Shown: positions 18,058-27,363 of the stretch, piece after piece
Layout: every line of letters starts with the position of its first letter
Numbering within the stretch: the stretch's first letter is position 1
Assembly: GCA_029941885.1 (NCBI GenBank)
Contig: JAPYTP010000005.1
Coordinates: forward strand, 1-64,000
Origin: Myxococcota bacterium
GTDB lineage: Bacteria; Myxococcota_A; UBA9160; UBA4427
Direction of reading: 5' to 3'
Length of the DNA stretch: 64,000 nucleotides
Notes under the pieces: model-generated
What the model was told of the DNA's origin: nothing
The model's input: the letters and a program-made list of their open reading frames with translations, nothing else
Databases searched by the model: none
Program-made: the position numbers and the translations under genes

Positions 18058-19218
18058 ATGAATGGACAGGCGGTCGTGGTCGGAGTCGGAGAATCCGAGT
18101 ACTACAAGCGCGGGGGATCTCCCGAAACGGAATTCCAGCTCGCGATCAAGGCCATCACCCGCGCAGCAGAGGACGCGGGACTCGAGCTCTCCCAGCTCGA
18201 CGGATTGATCTCCTACATGGACACGCGCAATGACCCCCTGCGCCTCTCGACGGCGCTCGGCATGCATGATCTCAAGTGGTCGGTGACGCCTTGGGCCGGT
18301 GGCGGCAACAACTCATCGGCCGCGGTCCAACTCGCCGATGCGGCCGTCTCTGGTGGCTATGCGGACTACGTCGTCGCCTTCCGATCGCTCGCCCAGGGAC
18401 AGTTCTACCGCCTCGGGTCCTCTTTCTCGGGAATGAGTGGTGCCGCGGGTGAGTACGCATGGCGCCATAGCTACGGATTGATTTCCCCTGCACAAGAGTG
18501 CGCGCTCCATACCAAGCGCTTCATGCACGACCACGGGATTTCCCAGGAGGCCCTCTGCGACGTCTCGCTCGCGTGTTATGCGAACGCGCAACTGAACCCG
18601 AGAGCAGTTCGCTACGGATCCCCGCTCACTCGCGAGGACTACCACGCCTCGAGGTGGATCGTAGAACCCTTCCACCTCTTCGACTGCTGTCCGGAGAACG
18701 ACGGCGCCGCCGCGATCATCATGACGACACCGGAACGTGCCAGGGACCTGAAGGGAAAGCCAGTTCCTGTCGTAGCGACTTCACAGGGAATCGGCCCGAA
18801 CATCGGAACACCCTCGTTCCAGGGCAAATGGTTCCCAGGCATGTTCTACGAGAAGGTCGGCGAGACACTCTGGAATCGTGCCGGCGTACGGCCGACGGAC
18901 GTCGACGTTTTGCAACTCTACGAGAACTTCACGGGACCGGTCATCATGGCGCTCTGCGAACTCGGCTACTGCAAACCCGATGAAGTCGAGGAGTTCGTTT
19001 CGAATGATGCACTCGTAGGGCCCAAGGCAAGGATTCCCTTCAACACGAGTGGCGGCAATATCGGAGAGGCCTATATCCACGGGTTCGAGATGGTGAACGA
19101 AGCCGTGCGCCAAATCAGAGGCGACTCGACCTGTCAGGTCGACAACGTGGAATTGTCGCTTGCGGTCGGCGGTCCGGGCTATTCGCCGGGAAGCGCCGTC
19201 CTCTTCGGACAGCCCTAA
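18058..19218 (+). CDS. Ltp2-like non-condensing thiolase-superfamily aldolase
   Basis: 386 aa lipid-transfer-type thiolase-fold protein. The nucleophilic cysteine loop of true thiolases is replaced by GGGNNSS at 81-87, so it cannot form the usual acyl-enzyme. The C-terminal histidine/cysteine motif is also altered (NTSGGNIGEAYIHG). This pattern and the DUF35 gene 79 bases downstream match the Ltp2-DUF35 aldolases that cleave the steroid side chain. Y288 (LYENFTG) and Y339 are candidate catalytic tyrosines by analogy. Start from ATG 18058 after GGGAGG. The true substrate is inferred, not shown. Confidence 0.85.
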   Translation: MNGQAVVVGVGESEYYKRGGSPETEFQLAIKAITRAAEDAGLELSQLDGLISYMDTRNDPLRLSTALGMHDLKWSVTPWAGGGNNSSAAVQLADAAVSGGYADYVVAFRSLAQGQFYRLGSSFSGMSGAAGEYAWRHSYGLISPAQECALHTKRFMHDHGISQEALCDVSLACYANAQLNPRAVRYGSPLTREDYHASRWIVEPFHLFDCCPENDGAAAIIMTTPERARDLKGKPVPVVATSQGIGPNIGTPSFQGKWFPGMFYEKVGETLWNRAGVRPTDVDVLQLYENFTGPVIMALCELGYCKPDEVEEFVSNDALVGPKARIPFNTSGGNIGEAYIHGFEMVNEAVRQIRGDSTCQVDNVELSLAVGGPGYSPGSAVLFGQP

Positions 19219-19297
19219 CGCGCCCTGCGACGAGACAAAAAGACGAACCCCGACAAGAAAGGGACGGGCGATCGGCCGCGTCCATGAGGATGATGAA

Positions 19298-19726
19298 ATG
19301 GCAAGGCACCTTGGTGACGACTACCTACTGCCGGTGCTCGACCCCGACAACACTCCGTGGTTTACCTCGGGTCGCCTGCAGGTCCAGTTCTGTAGCGATT
19401 GCAATGCGGCGCAGCATCCACCCGAAGACGTCTGCGTGAGCTGTCGAAGTACCCATCTCGAGTTTCGCGAGATGCCGGGCGAAGGCACGGTCGAGAGCGC
19501 GGTCGCCGTCCATTTTCCGGTCCACCCGCTGCTCAAGGATCGCGTACCCTACAACGTCGCTGTCATTTCGATCGACGGCGCACCCGGTTGCAACGCGATC
19601 GGGAACGTGACGAACAAGGGTGCCGGCGACGTGGAAATCGGACAGCGGGTCCGAGCGATCTTCGAAGAAGCCACCGATCCGAATACCGGCGAAAAGCTGC
19701 TCATTCCCAATTGGGTGGCGATCTAA
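19298..19726 (+). CDS. Zinc-ribbon/OB-fold DUF35 protein
   Basis: 142 aa, the usual size. The zinc ribbon has C32, C35, C46 and C49 (CSDCNAAQHPPEDVCVSC), followed by an OB fold (TVESAVAVHFPVHPL, YNVAVISIDGA). Such proteins are obligate partners of thiolase-like enzymes: they bind acyl-CoA and complete the active complex. The thiolase directly upstream is the expected partner. The ATG at 19298 follows GAGG; the longer frame lies in the thiolase tail. Confidence 0.93.
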   Translation: MARHLGDDYLLPVLDPDNTPWFTSGRLQVQFCSDCNAAQHPPEDVCVSCRSTHLEFREMPGEGTVESAVAVHFPVHPLLKDRVPYNVAVISIDGAPGCNAIGNVTNKGAGDVEIGQRVRAIFEEATDPNTGEKLLIPNWVAI

Positions 19727-19771
19727 CGGGCCGCTCGGCGGCTGACCGATCGACATCGAGGAGGAGACACG

Positions 19772-20596
19772 ATGGACAATTTCACGGACAAGATCGCGGT
19801 CGTGACCGGCGGTGCCAGCGGAATCGGTCTGGGAATCGCACGCGCGCTCGCGGCAGCGGGCGCCCATATCGTCGTCGCTGACATCGACGAGGATGCGGCC
19901 AAAAAATCTGCGGAAGATCTCCGAGGACGTGGCGTGCGTAGTATCGCCGTTCGGACCGACGTCCGGGAGGACGATTCCGTCGCATCCCTCTTCGACGCCG
20001 CGCAGAGCGAATTTGGCGGGATCGACCTGCTTTTCAACAATGCGGGCGTCTATCTCGGCGGCGAGATGAGGGACTGCACCGAGGACGACTGGCGGTTCGT
20101 GCTCGATGTGAATCTCGACGGCGTCTTCCGAATTGGCCAGAAGATCGCGGCCTTCCTACGCGAACAGAACCTTCGTGAGGAGGGACGAGGAGGCTATGTC
20201 GTCAACACCGCCTCGATCGGTGGTTTCATGTCTCATGGAGGCGGAGTGGCCTACGCGGCCAGTAAATACGGCGTCGTGGCCTACAGCGAGGCGATGCGCA
20301 TGGACCTCGAGGCGGACGGCATCGGGGTCTCGACCCTGTGTCCCGGCCCCATCGACACCAACCTTCCCGCATCCGACCGCCTTCGGAGCGATCACGAAAA
20401 GACCGGTGGAGTGTCCGAGGCGCTCTCGCCGTTCATTCGAGGCGGGATGAAGCCCGACGACATCGGCCCGATCGTGCTCTCCGGAATCCGCCGCAACCTT
20501 CCCTATATCTTCACCCATGATGATATGCGGGAGAGCTTCCAGGCACGCTTCGACAGCGTGATGGACTGCATCGATCGGATCGGAGAGCCGTCCTAG
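19772..20596 (+). CDS. Short-chain dehydrogenase/reductase
   Basis: 274 aa classical SDR. TGGASGIG at 12-19, NNAG near 90, serine near 148 and Y161-AASK165 are all intact. GGAGGAG lies upstream of the ATG. It is third in the thiolase/DUF35 operon, 45 bases after DUF35, so it may oxidise or reduce the aldehyde or ketone formed by the aldolase. That link is inference. Confidence 0.9.
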   Translation: MDNFTDKIAVVTGGASGIGLGIARALAAAGAHIVVADIDEDAAKKSAEDLRGRGVRSIAVRTDVREDDSVASLFDAAQSEFGGIDLLFNNAGVYLGGEMRDCTEDDWRFVLDVNLDGVFRIGQKIAAFLREQNLREEGRGGYVVNTASIGGFMSHGGGVAYAASKYGVVAYSEAMRMDLEADGIGVSTLCPGPIDTNLPASDRLRSDHEKTGGVSEALSPFIRGGMKPDDIGPIVLSGIRRNLPYIFTHDDMRESFQARFDSVMDCIDRIGEPS

Positions 20597-20655
20597 AGGG
20601 GATCGCCAGATGGAAGGAGCGCATGAATCGTGCACGAGCCTCAGGGAGACCTCCG

Positions 20656-21303
20656 ATGAACCCCCTCTCCGTTCGACTGACTCCGATCGCTCTCGTCGTG
20701 CTCACAGCCCTTCTGTCGGCGCCCGGCTGCCTCGGCGGTCTTGCGCGCACGATCTCGACCGTCGAGCTCCCACCGATGAGCTTCTCCCACGAGTCGGCAC
20801 CCATCGACGGGACGATCGAGTTGTGTCTCACGCCGAAATTACGGATGCGTCAATGGAACGTAGCGAGCCACCCCTTCAAGATTGATCTCGGGAGCCGGGC
20901 AGCGCTGAACCTCGAGATCCTCGCCAAGAGTGCCTTCCGGGAGGTGATCGTCTCCTTCGACCGCACCTGCGGATCGGCGACCGATCACCCCTGGCTGAGC
21001 GCGACCATCCTCGCCGCGAATCGCGATTGGGACTCGCTTTGGTCGACCGAGCAGAACACGACGATCACGATGGAGTTCGAACTCGCCGGAAGCGATGCGG
21101 GCCGCATCTGGTCGACCACCACGAGAGGCGACGTCACGACGTCGCCGCCGACCTATACCCAGCGACGCGTCCGCGCGGCGGAAGATTTCGGAGAAGCGCT
21201 GGGAGTCGCTCTCGAGCAGGGCTTCGACGAACTACTCGAGTCCGAAGAGGTGCGAGACCTGTTCCGCGCCGGCCCGAGCGAAGAGTCCGCCGAAGCCTCC
21301 TAG
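20656..21303 (+). CDS. Unrecognised lipoprotein
   Basis: 215 aa from ATG 20656, which has GGGAGA about eight bases upstream. A signal peptide (IALVVLTALLSAPGC) ends in a lipobox-like APGC, so it should be anchored in a membrane. The rest is beta-rich with two further cysteines and an acidic C-terminus (EESAEAS). I recognise no family. It is the last gene of the Ltp2/DUF35 operon, so an envelope role linked to that pathway is possible. Confidence 0.68.
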   Translation: MNPLSVRLTPIALVVLTALLSAPGCLGGLARTISTVELPPMSFSHESAPIDGTIELCLTPKLRMRQWNVASHPFKIDLGSRAALNLEILAKSAFREVIVSFDRTCGSATDHPWLSATILAANRDWDSLWSTEQNTTITMEFELAGSDAGRIWSTTTRGDVTTSPPTYTQRRVRAAEDFGEALGVALEQGFDELLESEEVRDLFRAGPSEESAEAS

Positions 21304-21344
21304 GGCCCTGATCCAGAGGATGTCTTCAGAGTCCGGTGATTATG

Positions 21345-22460
21345 TTAGTCAACCAGATACTTGTCCAGCTGCTGGTGGAAATGAGTGATTCGGCATTCAT
21401 GGGTGTTGTACAGGTTTCCCTCGTTCGCGAATGAATCCCGGGTCGCTCCGATCTCGTTCGAAATCGCGAGATCTTCCGCCATGATCCGATCCATCAGGCC
21501 CTGGCTTCGTGCGACGCTCGCGTCCCACTTTTCATAGTCCATGCCCGCCGGCGCCTTGCTACGACCGACCACATACCCCTGACATAGGGTCTGCTCAGCG
21601 TTGATCGGATGGACGGTGATCAGGTTCCCCTGATCCGGAAACATGTTGATGAAGGCCGTCGGAAAGAGGAGGTATTGGCAATCCGCCCACGCCTGGTGGA
21701 CGACGGGTTCGGGTACCGAGTCGATATCGAGTGCGGTGATCGGAACCACCATCATCGAATGGGCGGCGAGGCTCGCAAAGGTTCCACGCAGGGGCTCGAA
21801 GCCACCTCGCACGGTCCCCGTGTGGACCGTCGGTGTGTGCCATGCCTCGAGAAATCCCTCGAGCACGACCTTCCAGTTCGCATCGACCCGGTAGGTCGAC
21901 TCACTGTAGTATTTCCAGTCCTCCATGCCGTACCAGTCGAGTTCGTCGGCCAGCGGGCCCAGAAACTCGGAAAGCGGCTCCGCGATTTCGGGGTCCATAT
22001 GGATCCAGATCCAGCCGCCGTAGATTTCGACCCGGACGGGGGCGGCCCGCAGGCCTTCGAGATGGGCCGGATCGAAGCTCGCGCGCTCCGGCACGCCCAC
22101 GACGTTTCCGGTCGAGTCATATACGAATCCGTGGAAGGGACATTCGAAGGCACCGGACTCACAATGGCCACTCTCGGTCGCGAGTCGGGCCCCCCGGTGT
22201 CGACAGACATTGTGGAAGGCCTCGACGCTTGCGTCGGGCTGGCGAACGATCAACACCGATTGCCCAACGCGCTCCCAGACGATGAAATCGAAGGCCTCGG
22301 GGATCTGTTCAATCCGACCCGCGACGTGCCAGGTGCGCCGAAACAGCCTGTCACGCTCGAGAGCCAAGCGAGCGGGATCCGTATAGATCGTCGGATCGCC
22401 CCGGCTCGTTCCGAGTCGTTCCGATTGGTCAGCTCCATCGCCCCAGCGGATTTCGCCCAC
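21345..22460 (-). CDS. Rieske non-heme iron oxygenase, large subunit
   Basis: 371 aa, the size of ring-hydroxylating or 3-ketosteroid-9-hydroxylase-type oxygenases. The Rieske cluster is bound by C86-R-H88 and C107-x2-H110. The mononuclear iron site has E205 with H208 and H213 (EAWHTPTVH). The enzyme inserts oxygen using electrons from a reductase not present here. The start is GTG at 22460, eight bases after GGAGG. It may share an operon with the two SDRs upstream (starts 23343 and 24346). The substrate is not determined. Confidence 0.93.
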   Translation of the reverse strand: MGEIRWGDGADQSERLGTSRGDPTIYTDPARLALERDRLFRRTWHVAGRIEQIPEAFDFIVWERVGQSVLIVRQPDASVEAFHNVCRHRGARLATESGHCESGAFECPFHGFVYDSTGNVVGVPERASFDPAHLEGLRAAPVRVEIYGGWIWIHMDPEIAEPLSEFLGPLADELDWYGMEDWKYYSESTYRVDANWKVVLEGFLEAWHTPTVHTGTVRGGFEPLRGTFASLAAHSMMVVPITALDIDSVPEPVVHQAWADCQYLLFPTAFINMFPDQGNLITVHPINAEQTLCQGYVVGRSKAPAGMDYEKWDASVARSQGLMDRIMAEDLAISNEIGATRDSFANEGNLYNTHECRITHFHQQLDKYLVD

Positions 22461-22566
22461 GCTCTGATCCTCCTCATCGGTTTACCCACCCATGTTCCCA
22501 CCTCGCAGGGGACATCGCAAAGCGAGTCCGATCGGTCCAGCGACGGGTTCGAGGGCGGAGTGGCGC

Positions 22567-23343
22567 CTAGCGGAGGACACCACCTCCGTCGACGATGACG
22601 CCCTGCCCGTTCACGCGACTCGCGCGATCAGAACAGAGCCACACCGCGGTTTCGCCCACCTCCTCGGGCTTGCCGATCACACCGCCCGGAACCGTGCTCT
22701 CCAACACGGCCCGATAGTCTGGTCCGTTTCGTGACAGCGATTCTTCGAGCATCGCCGTCTCGGTGATCCCGGGGAGGACCGAGTTGCAGCGGATGAAATC
22801 TCCGGCGTACTCGGCAGCCACGTTCTTCATGATCCCGAGCACGCCGTGTTTGGCCGCGGTGTAATGCGGTTGGCCCGGTGCCGGAACCACGCCTGCACCC
22901 GACGAGGTGTTGCAGATCGCGCCGCGGCCCGACCCGAGGACTGGCTGGGTCAACATCTGCGCGATCTCGTGCTTCATGCAGAGAAAGACCGACGTCAGAT
23001 TCACGGCGATCATGCGTTCCCACTCGTCGCGAGGCATCTCGTGAAACTTGAAATGCCCGCTCGTGATCCCGGCATTGTTCATCGCCGCATCCAGCCGACC
23101 GAAGCGCGCAATCGTCGTCGCGACCATCTGCTCGACGGCCGCTTCGTCGGAGACATCCGTGCGGATGGCGATTGCCTCCCCACCGGCGCCTTCGATGGAC
23201 GCAACGGTCTCCTTGGCTCCCGCCTCATTCAGGTCGACCACCGCAACCTTTGCGCCCTCCCGGGCGAAGATCTCCGCAGTCGCGCGGCCGATTCCACTCG
23301 CCGCGCCGGTCACCAAAGCGACTCGTCCTTCGTGCATGCCCAT
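22567..23343 (-). CDS. Short-chain dehydrogenase/reductase
   Basis: 258 aa classical SDR. TGAASGIG at 12-19, NNAG at 89-92, serine near 147 and Y161-TAAK. The ATG at 23343 is favoured because GGGGGA precedes it by seven bases; a second in-frame ATG at 23337 is possible. It lies between the Rieske oxygenase and another SDR on the same strand, consistent with dehydrogenation of an oxygenase product. Confidence 0.9.
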   Translation of the reverse strand: MGMHEGRVALVTGAASGIGRATAEIFAREGAKVAVVDLNEAGAKETVASIEGAGGEAIAIRTDVSDEAAVEQMVATTIARFGRLDAAMNNAGITSGHFKFHEMPRDEWERMIAVNLTSVFLCMKHEIAQMLTQPVLGSGRGAICNTSSGAGVVPAPGQPHYTAAKHGVLGIMKNVAAEYAGDFIRCNSVLPGITETAMLEESLSRNGPDYRAVLESTVPGGVIGKPEEVGETAVWLCSDRASRVNGQGVIVDGGGVLR

Positions 23344-23587
23344 GCTTCGATCCCCCACTCCGCCCACCGGCGAAAAAGACGTGAATTGACTGGATTGTTC
23401 AGGTCCGAGAACGCCTCCAGCAACACTGGCCCTCCGTTCTCGGTGATCTTGACCCGCCGGCCACCCCTTTCGGCCAGAACGACCCTCTCGACCGCCGCAG
23501 ACTTTCTCTGCGTCTTTGTCTCCTCGTCGCGGAGGGCACCTGCTGGGTCGCAGCCGGGTTCCGGCCGCCGAATTCTCGAGACCCGGC

Positions 23588-24346
23588 TCAATGGTTCAAC
23601 GCGTGTCCCCCGTCGAGGTAGATCGTCTCGCCGGTCAAGAAGGGTATGTCTTCGCTGAATAGCGCGCCGATCAGACGCGCGACTTCCGCCGGCTCGCCGC
23701 CGCGCCGCATCGGCACGCGTTTTTTCAACCACGAAAGCGCCTCCTCGTCACTCCACATGGGTGTGAGGTCGGTCTTGATATACCCGGGCGCCACGTTGAG
23801 AACCGAGATGTTATCCCGCGCCCACTCGACAGCGAGCACCCGTGTCATCGCGCCGATCGCCGCCTTGGACGCACAATAAGCCAGCTGCTGGGCTGCACCG
23901 ATCTTGTCGAAGAACGAGCCCAAATTGATGATGATGCCGCGACCATTCGCCTTGAGATGCGGATAGATCTCCCTCGACGCGACCATGACCGCAGTCGCGT
24001 TCACTCGCATCACGGCCTCATATGCCGGAACGGTGAGTTCCGCGGTCGGACCTGTCGTATGGAGACCGGCATTGTTCACCAGGCCGATGATGGGTCCGAC
24101 GCTCGCAATGTCGGCGATCGCGGAGGCCAATGCCGCTTCGTCGGTAATATCGACGGCGATTCCACGGCCGGTCGGCACATCGCCCGTGCGCGAGAGTCCC
24201 ACGACCTCGAAATCTCGCCGCGCGAGTTCCTCTGCGACCGCCGCGCCGATTCCGCGGCTGGCACCTGTGATCACGATCTGGGGCCGGTCGCCCGGCTCGA
24301 TGGGTTCTCTCGGAGTTGACGGTCGTTTGGGCGATCGATCGGACAT
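23588..24346 (-). CDS. Short-chain dehydrogenase/reductase
   Basis: 252 aa. TGASRGIG at 27-34, NNAG at 91-94, Y157-CASK161; C-terminal LDGGHALNH as in many SDRs. It resembles FabG-type reductases. The first 20 residues are proline- and charge-rich and may be an over-long start; no good ribosome-binding site is seen at 24346. It is divergent from the fused acyl-CoA dehydrogenase with a 190-base shared promoter region. Confidence 0.86.
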   Translation of the reverse strand: MSDRSPKRPSTPREPIEPGDRPQIVITGASRGIGAAVAEELARRDFEVVGLSRTGDVPTGRGIAVDITDEAALASAIADIASVGPIIGLVNNAGLHTTGPTAELTVPAYEAVMRVNATAVMVASREIYPHLKANGRGIIINLGSFFDKIGAAQQLAYCASKAAIGAMTRVLAVEWARDNISVLNVAPGYIKTDLTPMWSDEEALSWLKKRVPMRRGGEPAEVARLIGALFSEDIPFLTGETIYLDGGHALNH

Positions 24347-24536
24347 GGGGCGAGGGGACCCTTCGGGTTCGAGACGGGCTCGTTGGCAAGAAATTCGACG
24401 CTACTGCTTCGGGCGACGGACCCGCAACTGCGAATGCCGGCGACGCGGCGCGGGTTGTTCTACGGTCGACGAGCCCCGAAATTGACCTCCTACGATCCCG
24501 ATCCCCGGCGCTCCGCCGCCCAGATGCGAGCCCCCG

Positions 24537-26705
24537 ATGACCTCGGACACCCCGAGACCGAACCCCCAGCAATCCGACGCCGCAGACCCGCCCTTTCCTT
24601 CGCGGAAGGCGAGTGAGTTCACGCTCGCCGAGCTCGACCAGGCGTTCCAGGGATGGCTCGACGAACGAGCCCCCTCGCACGCACACTACAAGATCGAGCC
24701 GCCCGAGTTCGATGACAAACTCGAGCTCCTGCTCGCGCTCCAGCGTGAGCTCTTCGATGCCGGATGGGCCCGCTACGGATGGCCCGAGGAGCACGGAGGT
24801 CTGGGGGGAACGGTGCTTCACCGCGCGACCCTGGTCGAAGTTCTCGAACGCAATGGGTATCCGCCCCGCCATGTATTCGAACACCTCGACATTCTGCCCC
24901 CCGCGCTGGTTCGCTACGCACATCCCGCCACCCTCGAGAGGATCTTCCTACCGACCCTGCGCGGCGACGTGCTCTGGTGTCAGGGATTTTCGGAGCCGAC
25001 CGCCGGCTCGGACCTCGCGGCGCTCCGCACCCGAGCCCGCAAGGTCGATGGCGGCTATCAGCTCGATGGCCACAAGATCTGGACGAGTTGGGCCAAGTGG
25101 GCCACCCATTGCGTCGTCCTCGCAAGAACCGGAACGACCGAGGAGCGCCATCGAGGTCTTTCTGCCTTCATCATCGACATCGACGCCCCCGGCGTCAGCG
25201 TCGGTGGGATCAAACAGAGCAACGGGAGTATGGAACTCGGCGAGGTCTTCCTCGATGCGACCTTCGTACCCGACGAAGCCCGGGTCGGTGAAGAAGGCCA
25301 GGGTTGGGCGATCGCGATGCATATTCTGGCCGGAGAACGCGGTAGCTATACCTGGCTGCGCCAGAGCGAGATGTTGGCCCGGATCGAGATCCTCGCGCGT
25401 CGACCTGACGCGTACGACCATCGTGCGCGCCTCGGCGAAGCGTTGATCAAGCTGATCGCTCTGCGTTGTCGCGCGAGAGAAGTCATGGAGATCCTCGCAC
25501 GAGGAGATGAGCCTGGACCGGAATCCTCTGTATCGAAAGTCCTGGCGATCGACGCGGAGCAGTATTTCTACGAAGCCGCACGCGAGATCCTGTCTCCCGG
25601 CCTCGATCTGGGGACGGCGGAGGAGGTCGATTTCTGGCAGGAGCACTACCTCTATTCTCGTGCGGCAAGTGTATACGGCGGCTCGCGCCAGATTCAATTG
25701 AACGTGATTGGCAAATTGATGATCACTCGCGGCATCGGCGGGGGCGGCGCCTCGCCCGCGAGCGACGAGGTCGACGCGGTGCGCGCCAGTGTCGAAGAGG
25801 CGATCGAACAGTCGAGGACCGGACGCGAGGCGCTCATCGGGCTCGACTGGTGGTCCTTTGCTGCAGAGCCTCGAGACGAATTCGGCCGTGCCGCATTCTC
25901 AGCCTGGTTCGAGACTCAGGGCGCGACCCATGCGACGAGTCCCGCACTGGCCGGCGTTCGCGGTGCCGCGGTCTCCGCGGCGCTGTCGACGGAGCCGGAG
26001 ACGCTTGCCTGGGCGATCGGCCATCACGGAGAATTGTTGCTCGTGGTCGGAATGGACGCACAGACACAATGGATCGTCGAGGAGCGCGGTGACCGAATCG
26101 TCGCCCATCCGGCACTCGGTCTCCGTGCTGAACCCTCGGACGCGCTCGACGCAAGACTCGTCCAGCGTGTCCGGGTCGATCCCGCCCAGTCGATTTCGGT
26201 CGAGGTCGACGCCACCGGACAGGAACGCGCCCTTGCCCTCGCTCGGATCGCGGCAGCCCATGAAATCCTCGGGGCCTCCCGCTCGCTCCTCGCAAAGGCG
26301 ATCGAGCACAGCAACGAACGCGAGCAGTTCGGTCAGCCAATCGCCCGATTCCAGGCGATCCAACATCTCATCTCAGAATGTCAGATCGAGATTTCCTCCC
26401 ACGAAGCGGTGTGCCGCGCCGCGCTCGAAGAGTGGAGTGCTGGAGACGGCATCGATCTGGCCCGAATCGCCAAGGCTCAGGCAGGGCGCGACGGACGAAA
26501 TATCGCCCAACGCGCGCTCCAGTGTTTTGGTGCGATCGGATTCACCGACGAGCACGATCACCATCTCTACTCCCGCCGGATTCACACGCTCGACGTGATC
26601 TTCGGGAGCTATCCGGAATTGCGAGATGCTCTCGGTGCCAGCATGACCGAGAGCGGTTGCGCCCCGCGCTGTATCCAGGCCTGGCATCCAGCGAACGTCG
26701 GCTAG
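24537..26705 (+). CDS. Fused double acyl-CoA dehydrogenase (FadE34-like)
   Basis: 722 aa, about twice the usual length. The first half (about 30-400) is a complete acyl-CoA dehydrogenase domain with FAD-loop QGFSEPTAGSDLAAL, the segment AGERGSYTWLRQ and the end YLYSRAASVYGGSRQIQ. The second half (about 420-700) is a degenerate domain ending QCFGAIGFTDEHDHHLYSRRIH. In steroid catabolism two different half-enzymes pair as alpha2beta2, and FadE34/ChsE3 is the natural fusion; this gene has that layout. It should desaturate a bulky acyl-CoA. Its stop is one base from the stop of the convergent gene. Confidence 0.88.
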   Translation: MTSDTPRPNPQQSDAADPPFPSRKASEFTLAELDQAFQGWLDERAPSHAHYKIEPPEFDDKLELLLALQRELFDAGWARYGWPEEHGGLGGTVLHRATLVEVLERNGYPPRHVFEHLDILPPALVRYAHPATLERIFLPTLRGDVLWCQGFSEPTAGSDLAALRTRARKVDGGYQLDGHKIWTSWAKWATHCVVLARTGTTEERHRGLSAFIIDIDAPGVSVGGIKQSNGSMELGEVFLDATFVPDEARVGEEGQGWAIAMHILAGERGSYTWLRQSEMLARIEILARRPDAYDHRARLGEALIKLIALRCRAREVMEILARGDEPGPESSVSKVLAIDAEQYFYEAAREILSPGLDLGTAEEVDFWQEHYLYSRAASVYGGSRQIQLNVIGKLMITRGIGGGGASPASDEVDAVRASVEEAIEQSRTGREALIGLDWWSFAAEPRDEFGRAAFSAWFETQGATHATSPALAGVRGAAVSAALSTEPETLAWAIGHHGELLLVVGMDAQTQWIVEERGDRIVAHPALGLRAEPSDALDARLVQRVRVDPAQSISVEVDATGQERALALARIAAAHEILGASRSLLAKAIEHSNEREQFGQPIARFQAIQHLISECQIEISSHEAVCRAALEEWSAGDGIDLARIAKAQAGRDGRNIAQRALQCFGAIGFTDEHDHHLYSRRIHTLDVIFGSYPELRDALGASMTESGCAPRCIQAWHPANVG

Positions 26706-26706
26706 T

Positions 26707-27363
26707 TCAGGGCGACCGTCTGTCCCGACGCGCCGCGGCGACCATCGCTCGACGTGCGGGTGCAAAGCCCGGTCCGCTATGGACTTCGAAGAGCGCCTTC
26801 GTCACGTCATAGTGATTCGCGAGGCCGCCGCGCTCGACGCGTTCGATCGGCCCATCGGGATAGCTCAATCCGAGTCGGCACGTGAGGTCCATATCCTCCG
26901 CGGTCGCGAGCCCCTCGTCGAGAAAACGCAGGGCATCATTGTATTTGGGTCGAACGAGACGGTCGATGATCCGCCCCGCCTGGTCGGCACAGACGGCCAC
27001 CTCGAGTCCCGCAGACTCGAAGACGCCCCGAGCCACTTCGATCGCGGACGCTCGGGTGCCCGGCTGACGCACGAGTTCGATCAGGTTCGAGGGCGGATCG
27101 TCCCCGTTCCGATAGCGTGCGAAACCGAGCACGTTGCTTCCCTCTCGCCCCACGTCCTCACCCGTATGCACCCCGAGGCACTCGATCCCGAGTTCGACGA
27201 GAATCGCATCGCGACCTTCCTCCGGGCGATAGTCGGCGCCACCGAGATAGAGGATCACGTCGCTCGGACTACCCGTGTCCGAAGCGGCCTCGATAAAAGC
27301 GTCTCCGGCTGGAAAGGATCGGCTCTCCGCGTTCTGAACGATCGCATAGGTCATTCTCGTCAC
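26707..27363 (-). CDS. 3-hydroxyacyl-CoA dehydrogenase, C-terminal-domain protein
   Basis: 218 aa. The second half is the 3HCDH C-terminal fold (AGRIIDRLVRPKYNDALRFL, DLTCRLGLSYPDGPIERVER). No NAD-binding glycine loop is visible in the first half, unlike a full enzyme. Its GTG start shares GTGA with the stop of the complete dehydrogenase upstream, so the two are coupled and may form a complex like the two-C-domain architecture of larger enzymes. An ATG at 27354 is an alternative start. Confidence 0.82.
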   Translation of the reverse strand: MTRMTYAIVQNAESRSFPAGDAFIEAASDTGSPSDVILYLGGADYRPEEGRDAILVELGIECLGVHTGEDVGREGSNVLGFARYRNGDDPPSNLIELVRQPGTRASAIEVARGVFESAGLEVAVCADQAGRIIDRLVRPKYNDALRFLDEGLATAEDMDLTCRLGLSYPDGPIERVERGGLANHYDVTKALFEVHSGPGFAPARRAMVAAARRDRRSP

